Assembly (NCBI RefSeq): GCF_013002705.1
Contig: NZ_JABEND010000004.1
Coordinates: 248,001-312,000 of the forward strand
Source of the DNA: Nakamurella aerolata
Lineage (GTDB): Bacteria > Actinomycetota > Actinomycetes > Mycobacteriales > Nakamurellaceae
Direction: 5' to 3'
Length of the DNA: 64,000 nucleotides
Position 1 is the first letter of the stretch; the number at the start of each line of letters is the position of its first letter. The notes under the pieces were generated by a model, which searched no databases, was not told the origin of the DNA, and saw only the letters and a program-made list of their open reading frames with translations. Positions 9,721 through 18,460 of the stretch are shown piece after piece. Position numbers and translations under genes: made by a program.

Positions 9721-9777
9721 CTGAACCTGGCTGGGGCGTTGGTCAGCGCTTGCGGCGGAACCAGCGGCGCCGGCTCC

Positions 9778-9873
9778 GGGTGGCAAGGCCGGCGCTGGGC
9801 TTCGCAGCGCCTGCCCGGCTGCGCTGCGCTTGCCGGTCAGCCGCTGCTGCAGAATCGCGCCGGCCTTCCACCC
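9778..9873. repeat. Fold-back arms in repeat copy 1
   Basis: GGGTGGCAAGGCCGGCGC at 9778-9795 pairs with GCGCCGGCCTTCCACCC at 9857-9873: 17 base pairs with a single bulged base and a 61-nt loop. The same structure recurs 270 bp on (about 10048-10065 and 10127-10143). The conservation of both arms suggests a structured RNA or a MITE-like mobile remnant. Confidence 0.7.
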
Positions 9874-9906
9874 TGCGCCGGCTCCAAAGTGTGCCGACCC
9901 AATTGG

Positions 9907-9977
9907 CCGAAAATGGCTTCTCGTTCGTCAAAACGGCCTGTCACGGGGTGTTTTCGCCGACGAGAAGCCACTTTCGG
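9907..9977. terminator. Long imperfect hairpin, copy 1
   Basis: Arms 9907-9934 and 9950-9977 match at 23 of 28 positions with a 15-nt loop; the core TGGCTTCTCGT/ACGAGAAGCCA is perfect. AAAAC and GTTTT close the loop end. It lies downstream of the minus-strand acidic-protein gene and of the plus-strand add gene, so it could serve as a bidirectional terminator or mRNA 3' stabiliser. Confidence 0.55.
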
Positions 9978-10176
9978 TCAAATGACGTCCGGTACCCGCC
10001 CGCGGGCGTTGGTCAGCGCTTGCGGCGGAACCAGCCGCGCCGGCTCCGGGTGGCAAGGCCGGCGCTGGGCTTCGCAGCGCCTGCCCGGCTGCGCTGCGCT
10101 TGCCGGTCAGCCGCTGCTGCAGAATCGCGCCGGCCTTCCACCCTGCGCCGGCTCCAAAGTGTGCCGACCCAATTGG

Positions 10177-10247
10177 CCGAAAATGGCTTCTCGTTCGTGA
10201 AAACGGTCTGTCACGGGGTGATTTCGCCGACGAGAAGCCACTTTCGG
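10177..10247. terminator. Long imperfect hairpin, copy 2
   Basis: Second copy of the hairpin, 270 bp from the first, with a few changes near the loop (GTGAAAAC and GTGATTTCG). It begins 35 bp after the stop of the minus-strand acidic-protein gene (10282), the position expected for that gene's terminator. The duplication thus seems to have copied gene tail plus terminator. Confidence 0.55.
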
Positions 10248-10281
10248 TCAAATGGCGCCCCGCACCCGCGCGGGGCGACGG

Positions 10282-11952
10282 TCAGCGCTTGCGGCGAAAC
10301 CAGCCGCGACGGCCGGAGTCGGCGTCTGCATCAGAGTCAGTGTCCGAGTCCGAGTCCGAGTCCGAGTCGGCGTCTGAGTCTGAGTCGGCGACTGAATGAG
10401 AGTCGGGGGCAGCAGCGGTCTCATCGGCCTTGGGCGCCCCGTCTGAGCCGGATGCGCCGTCCGAGTGAGCTGGGTCGAGGGGGGCCGGATCGGGATCGGA
10501 GTCGGAGAACGGGTCCCACTCGACGGTGCCGGTGAAGCGCTCCACCAGCACGTCCCAGGCGGCGGCCTCGTCCTCGAACGGGGGAGAGGGCGGCAGCCGG
10601 TCCGGGCTGGGGTTGGCGATGGCCGACACCAGGTAGCCGAGCGGCGAGGCCGAGCCGAGCGCGTCGGTGGTCTCGGAGTCACCGCGGGCGGTGGCGGCGT
10701 CGGTCAGCAGCTCGGTCGCCAGGGCCAGCTGGCGGCGGTTCACCTCGGCCGGTCCGGCGCCGAGCGCAGCTCCCAAACCGTCGAGCTGGTAAGTGTTTTC
10801 CGGCCCGGCCAGCACCGCGGCGTCACCCTCGATGATGGCGTTGCGGATGATGCCGTAGGCCTCCAGCTCGCTCAGCGAGTTCTGCTGGGCGCCGTCGCCG
10901 GCGTCGGAGGCACCGGTGTACTCGGTCAGGTACTGCTCGAGCCCAGCGGGGTCGGAGAACAGGTAGATCCTGGTCGAGCTGGCGCCGGACCGGCCCGCCG
11001 GCCCGAGGAACACCGGTTGCTCGTCCAGGTAGCAGCGCAGCGTCCAGCCGGTGCGCTCACCGACGGTGATCTGTACCGGGTCGATGCCGACGCCGTCCCA
11101 GAAGATCAACTCGGCGTCGCGCTCATCGTCTTCGTCGTCGTCTTCGTCGGACACGATCGCCTGCACCGCGGACAGCTCGGTGTTGGCCTGCTCCAACGCT
11201 TCCGGGTCAACCGGCGGGGTGGCGACGGCGCCGTCCAGCGCCTCCACCACCTTGTCCCAATCAGCGGCGACCACCTGACCGATCTCGTCCCACAGCTTCG
11301 CGCCCTGCCGGCCGATGAAGGCGCTCTGTCCGTGTCCCAGCAGCGCGAAGCCGTCGGAGGAGTCGAGCACCTCCTCGATCACCGGCAGGTCGCAGACCTC
11401 GGCCAGCGACCGCAGAATGGCCACCGTGTCGGCCAGCTCGGCCAGCGTCCAGGTGTCCGGCGGCTGGGCCACCAGATCCATCACGCCGACGATGTCGAAG
11501 CGGTGATCCTCGTCCGGCAGCAGCTCGTCGGCCAGTGCCTTCTTGGCCTGCGGCCAATCCGGGTGGTCGGACAGATCGTGCTCGTCGGTGGTCCGGATGA
11601 ACGCCGCGAGGTGCGCGGCAGTCGGGAACACGAACACCTTGTCGTTCGATGACGCGTCGTTCGATGACGCGGCGGCTTCTGCGTCATCGGCGCCGGCTGT
11701 GTCCTCAGCGTCGTCGGCGCCGGCTGGGTCATCAGTGACCACGTCTTCAGCGGCTGTGTCGTCAGCGATGTCCGCGGCAGAGTCCACGTCGTCGTCATCG
11801 ACTCCGGACGCGACCACTGTGCCGGTGTCCGGGTCGATGGTGCCGCCGAGGAAGGCTTCCCACTCCTCGCCGTCCTCGACCCAGCGCGGCGCCCACAGCG
11901 TGAACCCGACTCCGTCGGTCAACCCGAGCTGGATGGGGATGATCTCGGCCAC
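10282..11952 (-). CDS. Acidic conserved actinobacterial protein with Ser-Asp repeat tail
   Basis: Function unknown. Start is GTG at 11952 with AGGAAGGA upstream, giving 556 residues. The core has stretches I recall from a conserved actinobacterial family often labelled primosomal protein without clear evidence (GFTLWAPRWVEDGEEWEAFLGG, PTAAHLAAFIRTTDEHDL, TWTLAELADTVAILRSLAEVCDLP, WTLRCYLDEQPVFLG). M. tuberculosis Rv3311, next to add, seems to be a relative (from memory). Two Asp/Ala-rich inserts lie near residues 50-100, and acidic EDDDEDDE near 280. The C-terminus is a run of Ser-Asp dipeptides (about 505-545) ending in a basic GRRGWFRRKR. No signal peptide or membrane segment is seen. The tail coding sequence is duplicated downstream in the 270-bp repeats. 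Confidence 0.85.
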   Translation of the reverse strand: MAEIIPIQLGLTDGVGFTLWAPRWVEDGEEWEAFLGGTIDPDTGTVVASGVDDDDVDSAADIADDTAAEDVVTDDPAGADDAEDTAGADDAEAAASSNDASSNDKVFVFPTAAHLAAFIRTTDEHDLSDHPDWPQAKKALADELLPDEDHRFDIVGVMDLVAQPPDTWTLAELADTVAILRSLAEVCDLPVIEEVLDSSDGFALLGHGQSAFIGRQGAKLWDEIGQVVAADWDKVVEALDGAVATPPVDPEALEQANTELSAVQAIVSDEDDDEDDERDAELIFWDGVGIDPVQITVGERTGWTLRCYLDEQPVFLGPAGRSGASSTRIYLFSDPAGLEQYLTEYTGASDAGDGAQQNSLSELEAYGIIRNAIIEGDAAVLAGPENTYQLDGLGAALGAGPAEVNRRQLALATELLTDAATARGDSETTDALGSASPLGYLVSAIANPSPDRLPPSPPFEDEAAAWDVLVERFTGTVEWDPFSDSDPDPAPLDPAHSDGASGSDGAPKADETAAAPDSHSVADSDSDADSDSDSDSDTDSDADADSGRRGWFRRKR

Positions 11953-12044
11953 GTGTGGTTCCTTCCTCGGTTGGTCCCCGGACGGGGTGCCGGGTGAGCC
12001 TATCGATCGGGTCTGAGTGTTCGGTGCCGGGAAGCCGGCCGGCG

Positions 12045-13520
12045 TTACAGCGCGCTCATCACGTGCTTGACCCTGGTGTAGTCCTCCAGCGAGTACATCG
12101 ACAGGTCTTTGCCGTACCCGGAGTGCCCGAAGCCGCCGTGCGGCATCTCTGCGACCAGCGGAATGTGGGTGTTGATCCACACGCAGCCGAAGTTCAGGGC
12201 GTTCGACACCCGCAGGGCCCGGCCGTGGTCGGCCGTCCAGACCGAAGACGCCAGCCCGTACCGGGTGTCGTTGGCCTGCCGGATGGCCTGCGCCTCCACC
12301 TCCTCAGCCGAGCTGCCGGCGGACCCCTCCACCATCTTCTGCACGGTGATCACCGGCCCGAAGATCTCGTCGGTCACCGCCTCGTCGCCGCTGCGCAGCC
12401 CGGAAACAACGGTGGGGGAATAGAAAAAGCCAGGGCCGTCCGGCCGGCTGCCGCCGGCCTCGACGGAAGCGTTGTCCGGCAACCGATCCACGAAACCGGA
12501 CACCTTCTCCAGCTGTGCCGCCGAGTTCAGCGGCCCGTAGGCGGCGTCCGGATCGGACGGCGGCCCGGTGACGGTGCCGCGGGCCTGCTCGGCCAGCGCC
12601 GCGACCAACTCGTCGTGCACGCCCGGGGCGGCCAGCACCCTGGTGGCCGCCGTGCAATCCTGCCCGGCGTTGAAGTAGCCGGCCTCGGTGATCGCGGCGG
12701 CGGCCGCGACCACGTCGGCGTCGTCGAAGACCAGCACCGGCGCCTTGCCGCCGAGTTCCAAATGCACCCGCTTCAGGTCGGCCGCTGCGGCCTGCGCCAC
12801 CTGCATGCCGGCCCGCACCGACCCGGTGATCGACACCAGCTTGGCCGCGGGGTGCGAGACCACCATCGCGCCGGTCTCCCGGTCGCCGGTCACCACGTTG
12901 AAGGTGCCCTCCGGCAAAAACTCGGCAGCCAACTCGGCCAACAGCAGGGTGGTCTCCGGGGTGGTTTCCGCCGGCTTGAGCACAACGGTGTTCCCGGCGG
13001 CCAGCGCCGGGGCGATCTTCCAGATCGCCATCATCAGCGGGTAGTTCCACGGTGTCACCTGGCCGACCACCCCGATCGGTTCGCGGCGGGTGTACGAGGT
13101 GAAGCCGGCCATGTACTCGCCGGCCGACTTGCCCTCGAGCACCCTAGCGGCGCCGGCGAAGAACCGCAGCTGGTCGACGGCCGGGGGCAGCTCTTCGGAC
13201 GCGGTGAGCCCCAACGGTTTTCCGGTGTTGCGGGATTCCGCGGCGACGAACTCGTCGGCCCTGGCCTCGAGCGTGTCGGCGATTTTCAGCAACGCCAGTT
13301 GGCGCTCGGCCGGGGTGGTGTGCCCCCAGGTGTCGAAGGCCTTCGCGGCGGCGCTGTAGGCGGCGTCGACCTCGGCCTGCCTGGAGAGCGGCGCATGGGT
13401 GTACACCTGCGCCGTCGCCGGATCGACGACGTCCATCCCGGCATCGGCGCCGGCGTGCCAGTCGCCGGCGTAGAAGTTCCGCAGCTGTTGCGGTGCGCTC
13501 GTTGTGGTGTCCGTCGGCAT
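12045..13520 (-). CDS. Aldehyde dehydrogenase, gamma-aminobutyraldehyde type
   Basis: NAD(P)-dependent oxidation of an aldehyde to its acid. The 491 residues have all landmarks: TPWNYPLMMAIWKIAPALAAGNTVVLKPAETTP for cofactor binding, ITGSVRAG, catalytic Glu in LELGGKAP, catalytic Cys in GQDCTAATR, and EIFGPV. The GQDCTAATR block and the MPHGGFGHSGYGKD end resemble putrescine-pathway 4-aminobutyraldehyde dehydrogenases (Prr/PatD), so that substrate is the best guess. The start is ATG at 13520 with GGGGAGG 6 nt upstream. It sits 92 bp upstream of the acidic-protein gene on the same strand. Confidence 0.92.
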   Translation of the reverse strand: MPTDTTTSAPQQLRNFYAGDWHAGADAGMDVVDPATAQVYTHAPLSRQAEVDAAYSAAAKAFDTWGHTTPAERQLALLKIADTLEARADEFVAAESRNTGKPLGLTASEELPPAVDQLRFFAGAARVLEGKSAGEYMAGFTSYTRREPIGVVGQVTPWNYPLMMAIWKIAPALAAGNTVVLKPAETTPETTLLLAELAAEFLPEGTFNVVTGDRETGAMVVSHPAAKLVSITGSVRAGMQVAQAAAADLKRVHLELGGKAPVLVFDDADVVAAAAAITEAGYFNAGQDCTAATRVLAAPGVHDELVAALAEQARGTVTGPPSDPDAAYGPLNSAAQLEKVSGFVDRLPDNASVEAGGSRPDGPGFFYSPTVVSGLRSGDEAVTDEIFGPVITVQKMVEGSAGSSAEEVEAQAIRQANDTRYGLASSVWTADHGRALRVSNALNFGCVWINTHIPLVAEMPHGGFGHSGYGKDLSMYSLEDYTRVKHVMSAL

Positions 13521-13770
13521 GTGGTGGCCTCCCCAGGTCGGGCCGCTGTCTCGGCACCAACGCGCCCGGCGGGTAGCCGGAACCGGCGCTGGTGTGCGGC
13601 TGACTCCAGCCTGCCATTGCCGGCGGCCGCTCCACAGCGAGGGTCGGGCGCGAACGGGTTATCAACGTGACAGCCCAGCCGCGGCCGGGTGATGATGGGG
13701 GCCCAACGACCGAAGCCGGGCCGGCGCCGCACGAGCAGCCGGCCAGGCACCAGACGTCAGGAGAACGGGA

Positions 13771-13998
13771 ATGCCGTCGCAGCCGAAACCGCAGCAGCAC
13801 AGCGCCGATGCCGGCGCCGCCGACGCGGAGGGCGGCTCGCCGGTGAGCAAGTCGACCAAGGACGCGATGGCGGCAGCGCTGGCCCGCAAGCAGGCCGGCG
13901 GGCAGAGCCACGGCAACCACCTGGACTCCGGGGCAAAGGTCAACGACGCCACCGAGAATCACAAGGCCACCCGCACCTTCCGCCGCAAATCGGTCTGA
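13771..13998 (+). CDS. DUF5302-like small protein
   Basis: A 75-residue hydrophilic protein of unknown function. The layout, a short helix KSTKDAMAAALARKQA, a His/Gly/Asp-rich middle and the ending TRTFRRKSV, matches what I recall of the DUF5302 family of actinobacteria. AGGAG at about 13759-13763 precedes the ATG at a good distance. It is divergent from the aldehyde dehydrogenase (250 bp between starts) and 82 bp ahead of the PP2C gene. It is too small and featureless for a functional guess. Confidence 0.7.
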   Translation: MPSQPKPQQHSADAGAADAEGGSPVSKSTKDAMAAALARKQAGGQSHGNHLDSGAKVNDATENHKATRTFRRKSV

Positions 13999-14080
13999 CC
14001 GGCCGGTCAGCGTGCGCAGCGCCGATGGGCACCGGTCCCCATCGCAGCCGGTTCGACGCCGCCCCTAGGTTGGTCGGAAC

Positions 14081-14950
14081 ATGTCGGTGGTCGGGACCGG
14101 ACCCGAGGGTGAGTGCGTGCGAGCGGGGCAAGTGAACTGGGGCAGTGCCACCAACCGGGGGCGGGTGCGGCGGGTCAACGAGGACGCCATGTTGGCGCTT
14201 CCCGACGTCTTCGTGGTGTCCGACGGCATGGGTGGGCACCGGGCCGGAGACGTGGCGGCCCGCACCGTGATCGACGAGTTCGCCGGCGCCCACACCTCCG
14301 CCGACCCCCGCGACCGCGAGTGGGTGACGCAACGGGTGCGCCGCGCCGGGCGCAGCATCAGGCAGGGCAGCGGTGGCGGCGCCACCGTCGTCGGGCTGGT
14401 GGCCGAGCCGGGGCGCTGGCTGGCGTTCAACATCGGCGACTCCCGCGCCTACGCCTGCTACCAGGGCACCATGCAGCAGATCACCACGGATCATTCGGTG
14501 GTGCAGGAGCTGGTGGATTCCGGCGAGCTCGACCGGGCCGGGATGCGCACGCATCCGCAGCGGCACGTCATCACCAGGGCGATCGGCCTGGTGGGCGACA
14601 GCCACCCGGACTTCTTCCAGCTGCCGATCCGCGAGGGTGAGCGGCTGCTGTTGTGTTCGGATGGGCTCACCAACGAGCTCACCGAGGCGCAGATCCACAG
14701 CGTGCTGGCAAGCCAGATCGACCCGCAGTTGGCGGCCGATGCGCTGGTTCTTGCTGCGGTGCGGGCCGGGGGCCGTGACAATGTCACGGTGGTGGTGGTT
14801 GATGTACTGGCAGTGCCAGGCGCCGCCGCATCGGAAGACACCCGGCCACGGGAGCTACCTGTCGAGCCTCTCGAGGAAGACATCGAGAGCACCTTGCCGA
14901 TGCCGTGGGCGGCGCTTCCGGTACCGGCAAGCAGAGGGAGCAGTAGGTGA
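14081..14950 (+). CDS. PP2C-family Ser/Thr protein phosphatase
   Basis: Metal-dependent phosphatase expected to reverse the action of the kinase encoded three genes on. The 289 residues carry the family motifs in order: NRGRVRRVNEDA (start of fold), VVSDGMGGHRAG, GGGATVVGLV, NIGDSRAYA, HPQRHVITRAIG, LLLCSDGLTNEL and GGRDNVTVVVVD, with the metal-binding aspartates intact. No membrane segment, so cytosolic. A GTG start is also possible inside, but ATG at 14081 fits best. The stop overlaps the FHA gene (GTGA), showing translational coupling. It opens the 26-kb co-directional block. Confidence 0.95.
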   Translation: MSVVGTGPEGECVRAGQVNWGSATNRGRVRRVNEDAMLALPDVFVVSDGMGGHRAGDVAARTVIDEFAGAHTSADPRDREWVTQRVRRAGRSIRQGSGGGATVVGLVAEPGRWLAFNIGDSRAYACYQGTMQQITTDHSVVQELVDSGELDRAGMRTHPQRHVITRAIGLVGDSHPDFFQLPIREGERLLLCSDGLTNELTEAQIHSVLASQIDPQLAADALVLAAVRAGGRDNVTVVVVDVLAVPGAAASEDTRPRELPVEPLEEDIESTLPMPWAALPVPASRGSSR

Positions 14951-16866
14951 GTACATCGGACGGATCGACGGATCCGATCTCGCAGGTCGGCTACCTGGCC
15001 GGTGACCAGTGGTTGGTCGCCGGCCCGCGGGCGTTGGTGCTGTTGGCCGGTGACCCGGCCGACGCGTTGCGGTGGTGGCCGGCGGTCCGCGCCGGCGCCG
15101 ACGCCACCGAGCTGATCGGGCTGCTGTACACCGACGGGGTCCTCGGCACCGACCGCCCGGTGACGGTGGTCTGCCGCGAGGACGACGACGCGGTGCGGCT
15201 GCTGGTGCAGTCCGGTGCTGCCGCGACGGTCCGCACGGCCGACGGCGGTGACGTGCTGGTCGATTCCGCCGGGTTGCTCAGCTGGCGCGAGCAGCTGGTG
15301 CCGGACGCCGCGCTGGTGCGCCTCGGGCCGGCCGTCGCTGGGACGTCCGATCCGGCGCCCGCCGACGCTGGGTCCGCCGACGCGCTGCCGCTGCCGGACG
15401 AGCTGCTGCCGATGCCGACCGGTGTGGTCAGGGCCGGGCAGGTGTGCTGGCAGCTGCGCAGGGACGTCCCCCAGCCGCGACCAGCACAGCCAGCGCAACC
15501 GGAGCAGCCAGCGCAGCCGGAGCAGGCTACGGAACCAGCAGCAGACCCGGGGAGCGCAGCGAACCCGAAACCAACGGCGAATCTAGAAGGCGCGGAGGAC
15601 CCGGGGAGCGAAGCGAACCCGGAAACACCGGCGAATCTAGAAGGAGCGGTCGACTCGGGGAGCGCAGCGAACCCAGAGCCAGCGGCAGACCTGGGGAGCG
15701 CAGCGAACCCAGAGCCAACGGAAGGCCCGGGGAGCGCAGCGAACCCGGAACCAGCGGTCGACTCGGGGAGCGCAGCGAACCCGGAAATAACGGCGAACCC
15801 AGAACCAGCGGCAGACCCGGGAAGCGCAGCGAACCCGGCAACTGCCGACGAGCCCGTGCAGGAGCCGGAAACGGAGCCAGCGCCGGCGCAGGAGTCTGAG
15901 GCCGAGCGCACCGGCTCCATGCCGGTGCAGCTGCCCGCCCCGGCGGCAGCGGCGCTGGCGGCGCTCGCCGGCCGGCAGCCCCCGCCGCAGCCAGATCCGG
16001 ACGCGACGCAGGACCTGCCGGCCGATCCCGACGACAACGCCGGCGCCGACCACAATGCCAGCACCGGTGCGCCACCGGCGGCGAGCCCCGCGGCGAGCCG
16101 GGCGCCGGACATGTCGCGGGCGAACCCGTTCCCGCCGCTGTCGGTGCCGCAGTTCGCCCCGCCGCCGTTCGTGCCGATCGCGACGACGCTGCCGCCGGCC
16201 GGGCCCCAGAACGCTCAGAACACCCCCGACCTGTCGAAAACCCCTGCGCCGCAACCGGAAGGCGACCACGACGGCCACACCCAGGTGGGCTTCTCGCAGC
16301 TGGCGTCGGACCTGGCGGCGGGCACGGCGGGCAACGGCTCCGACCCGGGTGCCGGCAACCCCGACATCACCGACAGCTACGACGCGGTCGAGCTCGGACC
16401 CGGCGAGGTGTACGCGGTGGTGTGTGCCAGTCGTCATGCCAACCCGCCGCTCAGCACCAGCTGCCGGGTCTGCGGTGCGGCGATCGCGAACACCCGGCCG
16501 GAGCCGGTCGAAAGGCCGGTGCTGGCCGACCTGGCGCTGTCCACCGGGCAGCGGGTGGCTGTGCAGGCGCCGGTGGTGATCGGCCGGGCCCCCGCCGCGC
16601 TCGGTAACGGGGCGCAGCTGGTCACCGTTCCCAGTCCGCACCAAGACATTTCGCGCAGCCACGTCGAGGTGCGCGCCGAAGACTGGCACGTGGTGGTGGC
16701 CGATCTGAAGTCCACCAACGGAACGGTGGTGCGGGCGCCGGACCGGCCGGACCAGCTGCTGCACCCCGGCCAGGCGATCGTGGTGGAGCCGGGCTGGGAG
16801 ATCGATCTGGGCGACGGGGTCACCGTGCAGGTTCGCGAACCCGGCGATCAGCGGGACATGCGTTGA
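14947..16866 (+). CDS. FHA-domain protein with low-complexity repeat linker
   Basis: A cytosolic 639-residue phosphothreonine reader. Residues 1-165 form an unrecognised N-terminal domain. Residues about 180-305 are a Pro/Ala/Glu-rich linker built from repeated GSAANPE units. Residues about 480-520 hold a zinc-ribbon-like CxxxxxxP...CRVCGAAI piece, and residues about 540-635 a FHA domain with IGRAPAALG, SRSHVEV and DLKSTNGTVV, the phosphopeptide-binding Arg, Ser, His and Asn positions. It starts GTG inside the PP2C stop and is followed after 16 bp by the kinase, its likely phospho-partner. Linker length is likely variable between strains. Confidence 0.9.
   Translation: MSTSDGSTDPISQVGYLAGDQWLVAGPRALVLLAGDPADALRWWPAVRAGADATELIGLLYTDGVLGTDRPVTVVCREDDDAVRLLVQSGAAATVRTADGGDVLVDSAGLLSWREQLVPDAALVRLGPAVAGTSDPAPADAGSADALPLPDELLPMPTGVVRAGQVCWQLRRDVPQPRPAQPAQPEQPAQPEQATEPAADPGSAANPKPTANLEGAEDPGSEANPETPANLEGAVDSGSAANPEPAADLGSAANPEPTEGPGSAANPEPAVDSGSAANPEITANPEPAADPGSAANPATADEPVQEPETEPAPAQESEAERTGSMPVQLPAPAAAALAALAGRQPPPQPDPDATQDLPADPDDNAGADHNASTGAPPAASPAASRAPDMSRANPFPPLSVPQFAPPPFVPIATTLPPAGPQNAQNTPDLSKTPAPQPEGDHDGHTQVGFSQLASDLAAGTAGNGSDPGAGNPDITDSYDAVELGPGEVYAVVCASRHANPPLSTSCRVCGAAIANTRPEPVERPVLADLALSTGQRVAVQAPVVIGRAPAALGNGAQLVTVPSPHQDISRSHVEVRAEDWHVVVADLKSTNGTVVRAPDRPDQLLHPGQAIVVEPGWEIDLGDGVTVQVREPGDQRDMR
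15546..15843 (+). repeat. Seven in-gene copies of a GAGCGCAGCGAAC-type repeat
   Basis: The core GGGGAGCGCAGCGAACCC, with small changes, recurs seven times at irregular 40-60 bp spacing inside the FHA gene and encodes (P/L/S)GSAANPE. Two intervening ACCGGCGAATCTAGAAGG-like pieces are also duplicated. The GAGCGNAGCGAAC core resembles a short interspersed repeat seen in GC-rich actinomycete genomes, here kept in frame. Confidence 0.8.
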
Positions 16867-16882
16867 GCCGTCAGCGATCTCG

Positions 16883-18445
16883 GTGGCGTCGATGAGCCGC
16901 CGCCCCCCGGCACCACCGCCCGATCTACCCGGCTACACCGTCAGCAAACTGCTCGGCTCCGGCGGTTTCGCCGACGTGTACCTGTACGAGCAGCAGTTGC
17001 CGCGCCGTTCGGTCGCCGTCAAGGTGCTGCTGCCGGGCGCCGCCGACGCCGAACTGCTCGCTCAGTTCGACGCCGAGGCCAACCTGATGGCGGCGCTGTC
17101 GACCCACCCGGCGATCGTCACCATCCACCAGGCCGGAATCTCCCGCGACGGCCGGCCGTACTTGGTGATGGAGCATTGCTCGCGCCCCAACCTGGCGGCC
17201 AGGTACCGGTCGGAGCGGCTCGGTGCCGCCGAGGTGCTGCGGGTCGGTATCCGGCTGGCCGGCGCCGTGGAGACCGCGCATCGCGCCGGCATTCTGCACA
17301 GAGACATCAAGCCGGCCAACGTGTTGACCACCGATTTCGGTCATCCGGTCCTCAGCGACTTCGGCATCTCGGTGCAGAGCGCCAGCGTCCGCGGCCCGGC
17401 CGGACGGCCCTCGGGCGAATCGGGTTCGGTCGGCATGAGCATCCCGTGGTCGGCACCGGAGGTGTTCACCGAGCACGGCGGCGACGAGCGCGCCGACATC
17501 TACTCGCTGGCCGCCACCCTGTACACGGTGCTGGCCAGCCGGTCGCCGTTCGACCGGCCCGGCGGGCCGAACACCTCGGCCGATCTGATGAACCGGATCC
17601 GGACCGCGCCGCTGCCGCCGATCGGCCGGGACGACATTCCGGACGCGCTGGAGCGGGTGATCACCCGCGGCATGGACCGCAACCGCGGCGCCAGGTTCGC
17701 CACCGCGCTCGATTTCGCCAGGGCGCTGCAGCAGGTGGAGGCGTCGCTGCGGTTGTCGCCGACGCCGATCGATGTGCTTGACGAGGATCCGCAGCACGCC
17801 GCCGAGGAGCTGGGGGACACTCCCGCCACCAGGGTGCGGGCGCTGACCGTCATCCATCCGCAGGCGCCTGCGGCCGGTGCCAAGCAGTCCGGCGTTCCGC
17901 AGTTCGCCAACCCGGGGACGGCCGCCGCCGGCGGCGGTGGCGGGTTCGCGCCACCCCAAGGGGGCCAGGGCGGCGCGGCCGCGGGCTGGTCCGGCCCGGG
18001 CACAGTCGTTGCCGCGCAACAATTCTCGGCGCCTCCGCCGGCCCAGCCCGCGCGTCGTTCCAGCTCGCTGCTCGGCTGGCTGGGCGGTGCTGCGGTGCTG
18101 GCGGTCGCCGCCGTCGTCGCGGTGTTGGCGCTGAACGGCGGTGACGACCCGGCTCCGCCCCCGTCCGGGCCGGCGCTGCCGAGCATGTCGCCGCAGGGCC
18201 CGATGGATGTGCTGCCGGCACCGAAGGTGGCGGTCAAGGTGGTGGACGGCAAGAGCGTTTTCAGCTGGGCGCCGCCGAAGGGCTTCGCCGATGGGGACTT
18301 CTACCGATGGAGCACTTCGCCCGATGGCGGGTACAAAACTATCCGGGACACTACGGTGACGGTCCCCAAGCCGAGCGCCTGCCTGTACCTACAGGCAGTG
18401 AGCAAGGCGGGTACAGCATCCGAGACGGAGCACAGGTGCTCGTGA
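16883..18445 (+). CDS. Membrane Ser/Thr protein kinase (PknB-like)
   Basis: Hanks-type kinase. The N-terminal kinase domain shows the glycine loop LLGSGGFADVYLYE, Lys in VAVKVLL (about residue 46), HRDIKPANVLTTDF (about 139), DFGISVQ (about 159), and SAPEVF plus DIYSLAATLYTVL. A Gly/Pro/Ala-rich linker leads to one membrane helix at about 393-417, then a 100-residue extracellular domain starting with a Pro-rich piece and ending in TASETEHRCS. It lacks the PASTA repeats of PknB. GTG at 16883 is the listed start; ATG at 16892 is an equally good choice (residue 4). It sits between two FHA genes and downstream of PP2C, a complete phosphorylate/read/reverse module. The activation loop contains SGESGSVGMSIPW. 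Confidence 0.93.
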   Translation: MASMSRRPPAPPPDLPGYTVSKLLGSGGFADVYLYEQQLPRRSVAVKVLLPGAADAELLAQFDAEANLMAALSTHPAIVTIHQAGISRDGRPYLVMEHCSRPNLAARYRSERLGAAEVLRVGIRLAGAVETAHRAGILHRDIKPANVLTTDFGHPVLSDFGISVQSASVRGPAGRPSGESGSVGMSIPWSAPEVFTEHGGDERADIYSLAATLYTVLASRSPFDRPGGPNTSADLMNRIRTAPLPPIGRDDIPDALERVITRGMDRNRGARFATALDFARALQQVEASLRLSPTPIDVLDEDPQHAAEELGDTPATRVRALTVIHPQAPAAGAKQSGVPQFANPGTAAAGGGGGFAPPQGGQGGAAAGWSGPGTVVAAQQFSAPPPAQPARRSSSLLGWLGGAAVLAVAAVVAVLALNGGDDPAPPPSGPALPSMSPQGPMDVLPAPKVAVKVVDGKSVFSWAPPKGFADGDFYRWSTSPDGGYKTIRDTTVTVPKPSACLYLQAVSKAGTASETEHRCS

Positions 18446-18460
18446 GGGAAGATAGGTCAG

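Larger units (their letters stand above)
9736..10275. repeat. 270-bp tandem duplication (two copies) with partial third copy
   Basis: Copy 1 (about 9736-10005) and copy 2 (10006-10275) are offset by 270 bp. Over the first 245 bases I count only four differences; the last 25 bases diverge more. About 45 bases of a third copy (from 10280) are the 3' end of the acidic-protein gene on the minus strand. Read on the minus strand, each copy starts just after a TGG-TTC-CGC-CGC-AAG-CGC-TGA end (W-F-R-R-K-R-stop), so the duplicated unit carries that gene's tail plus its downstream region. Each unit holds two fold-back structures. This fills the 561-bp gene-free gap between add and the acidic-protein gene; no convincing gene lies in it. 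Confidence 0.9.

Noticed and set aside
9597-10535. 312-codon plus-strand frame across the 270-bp repeats
   Set aside because: Internal repetition only mirrors the DNA repeats and it overlaps add and the acidic-protein gene.
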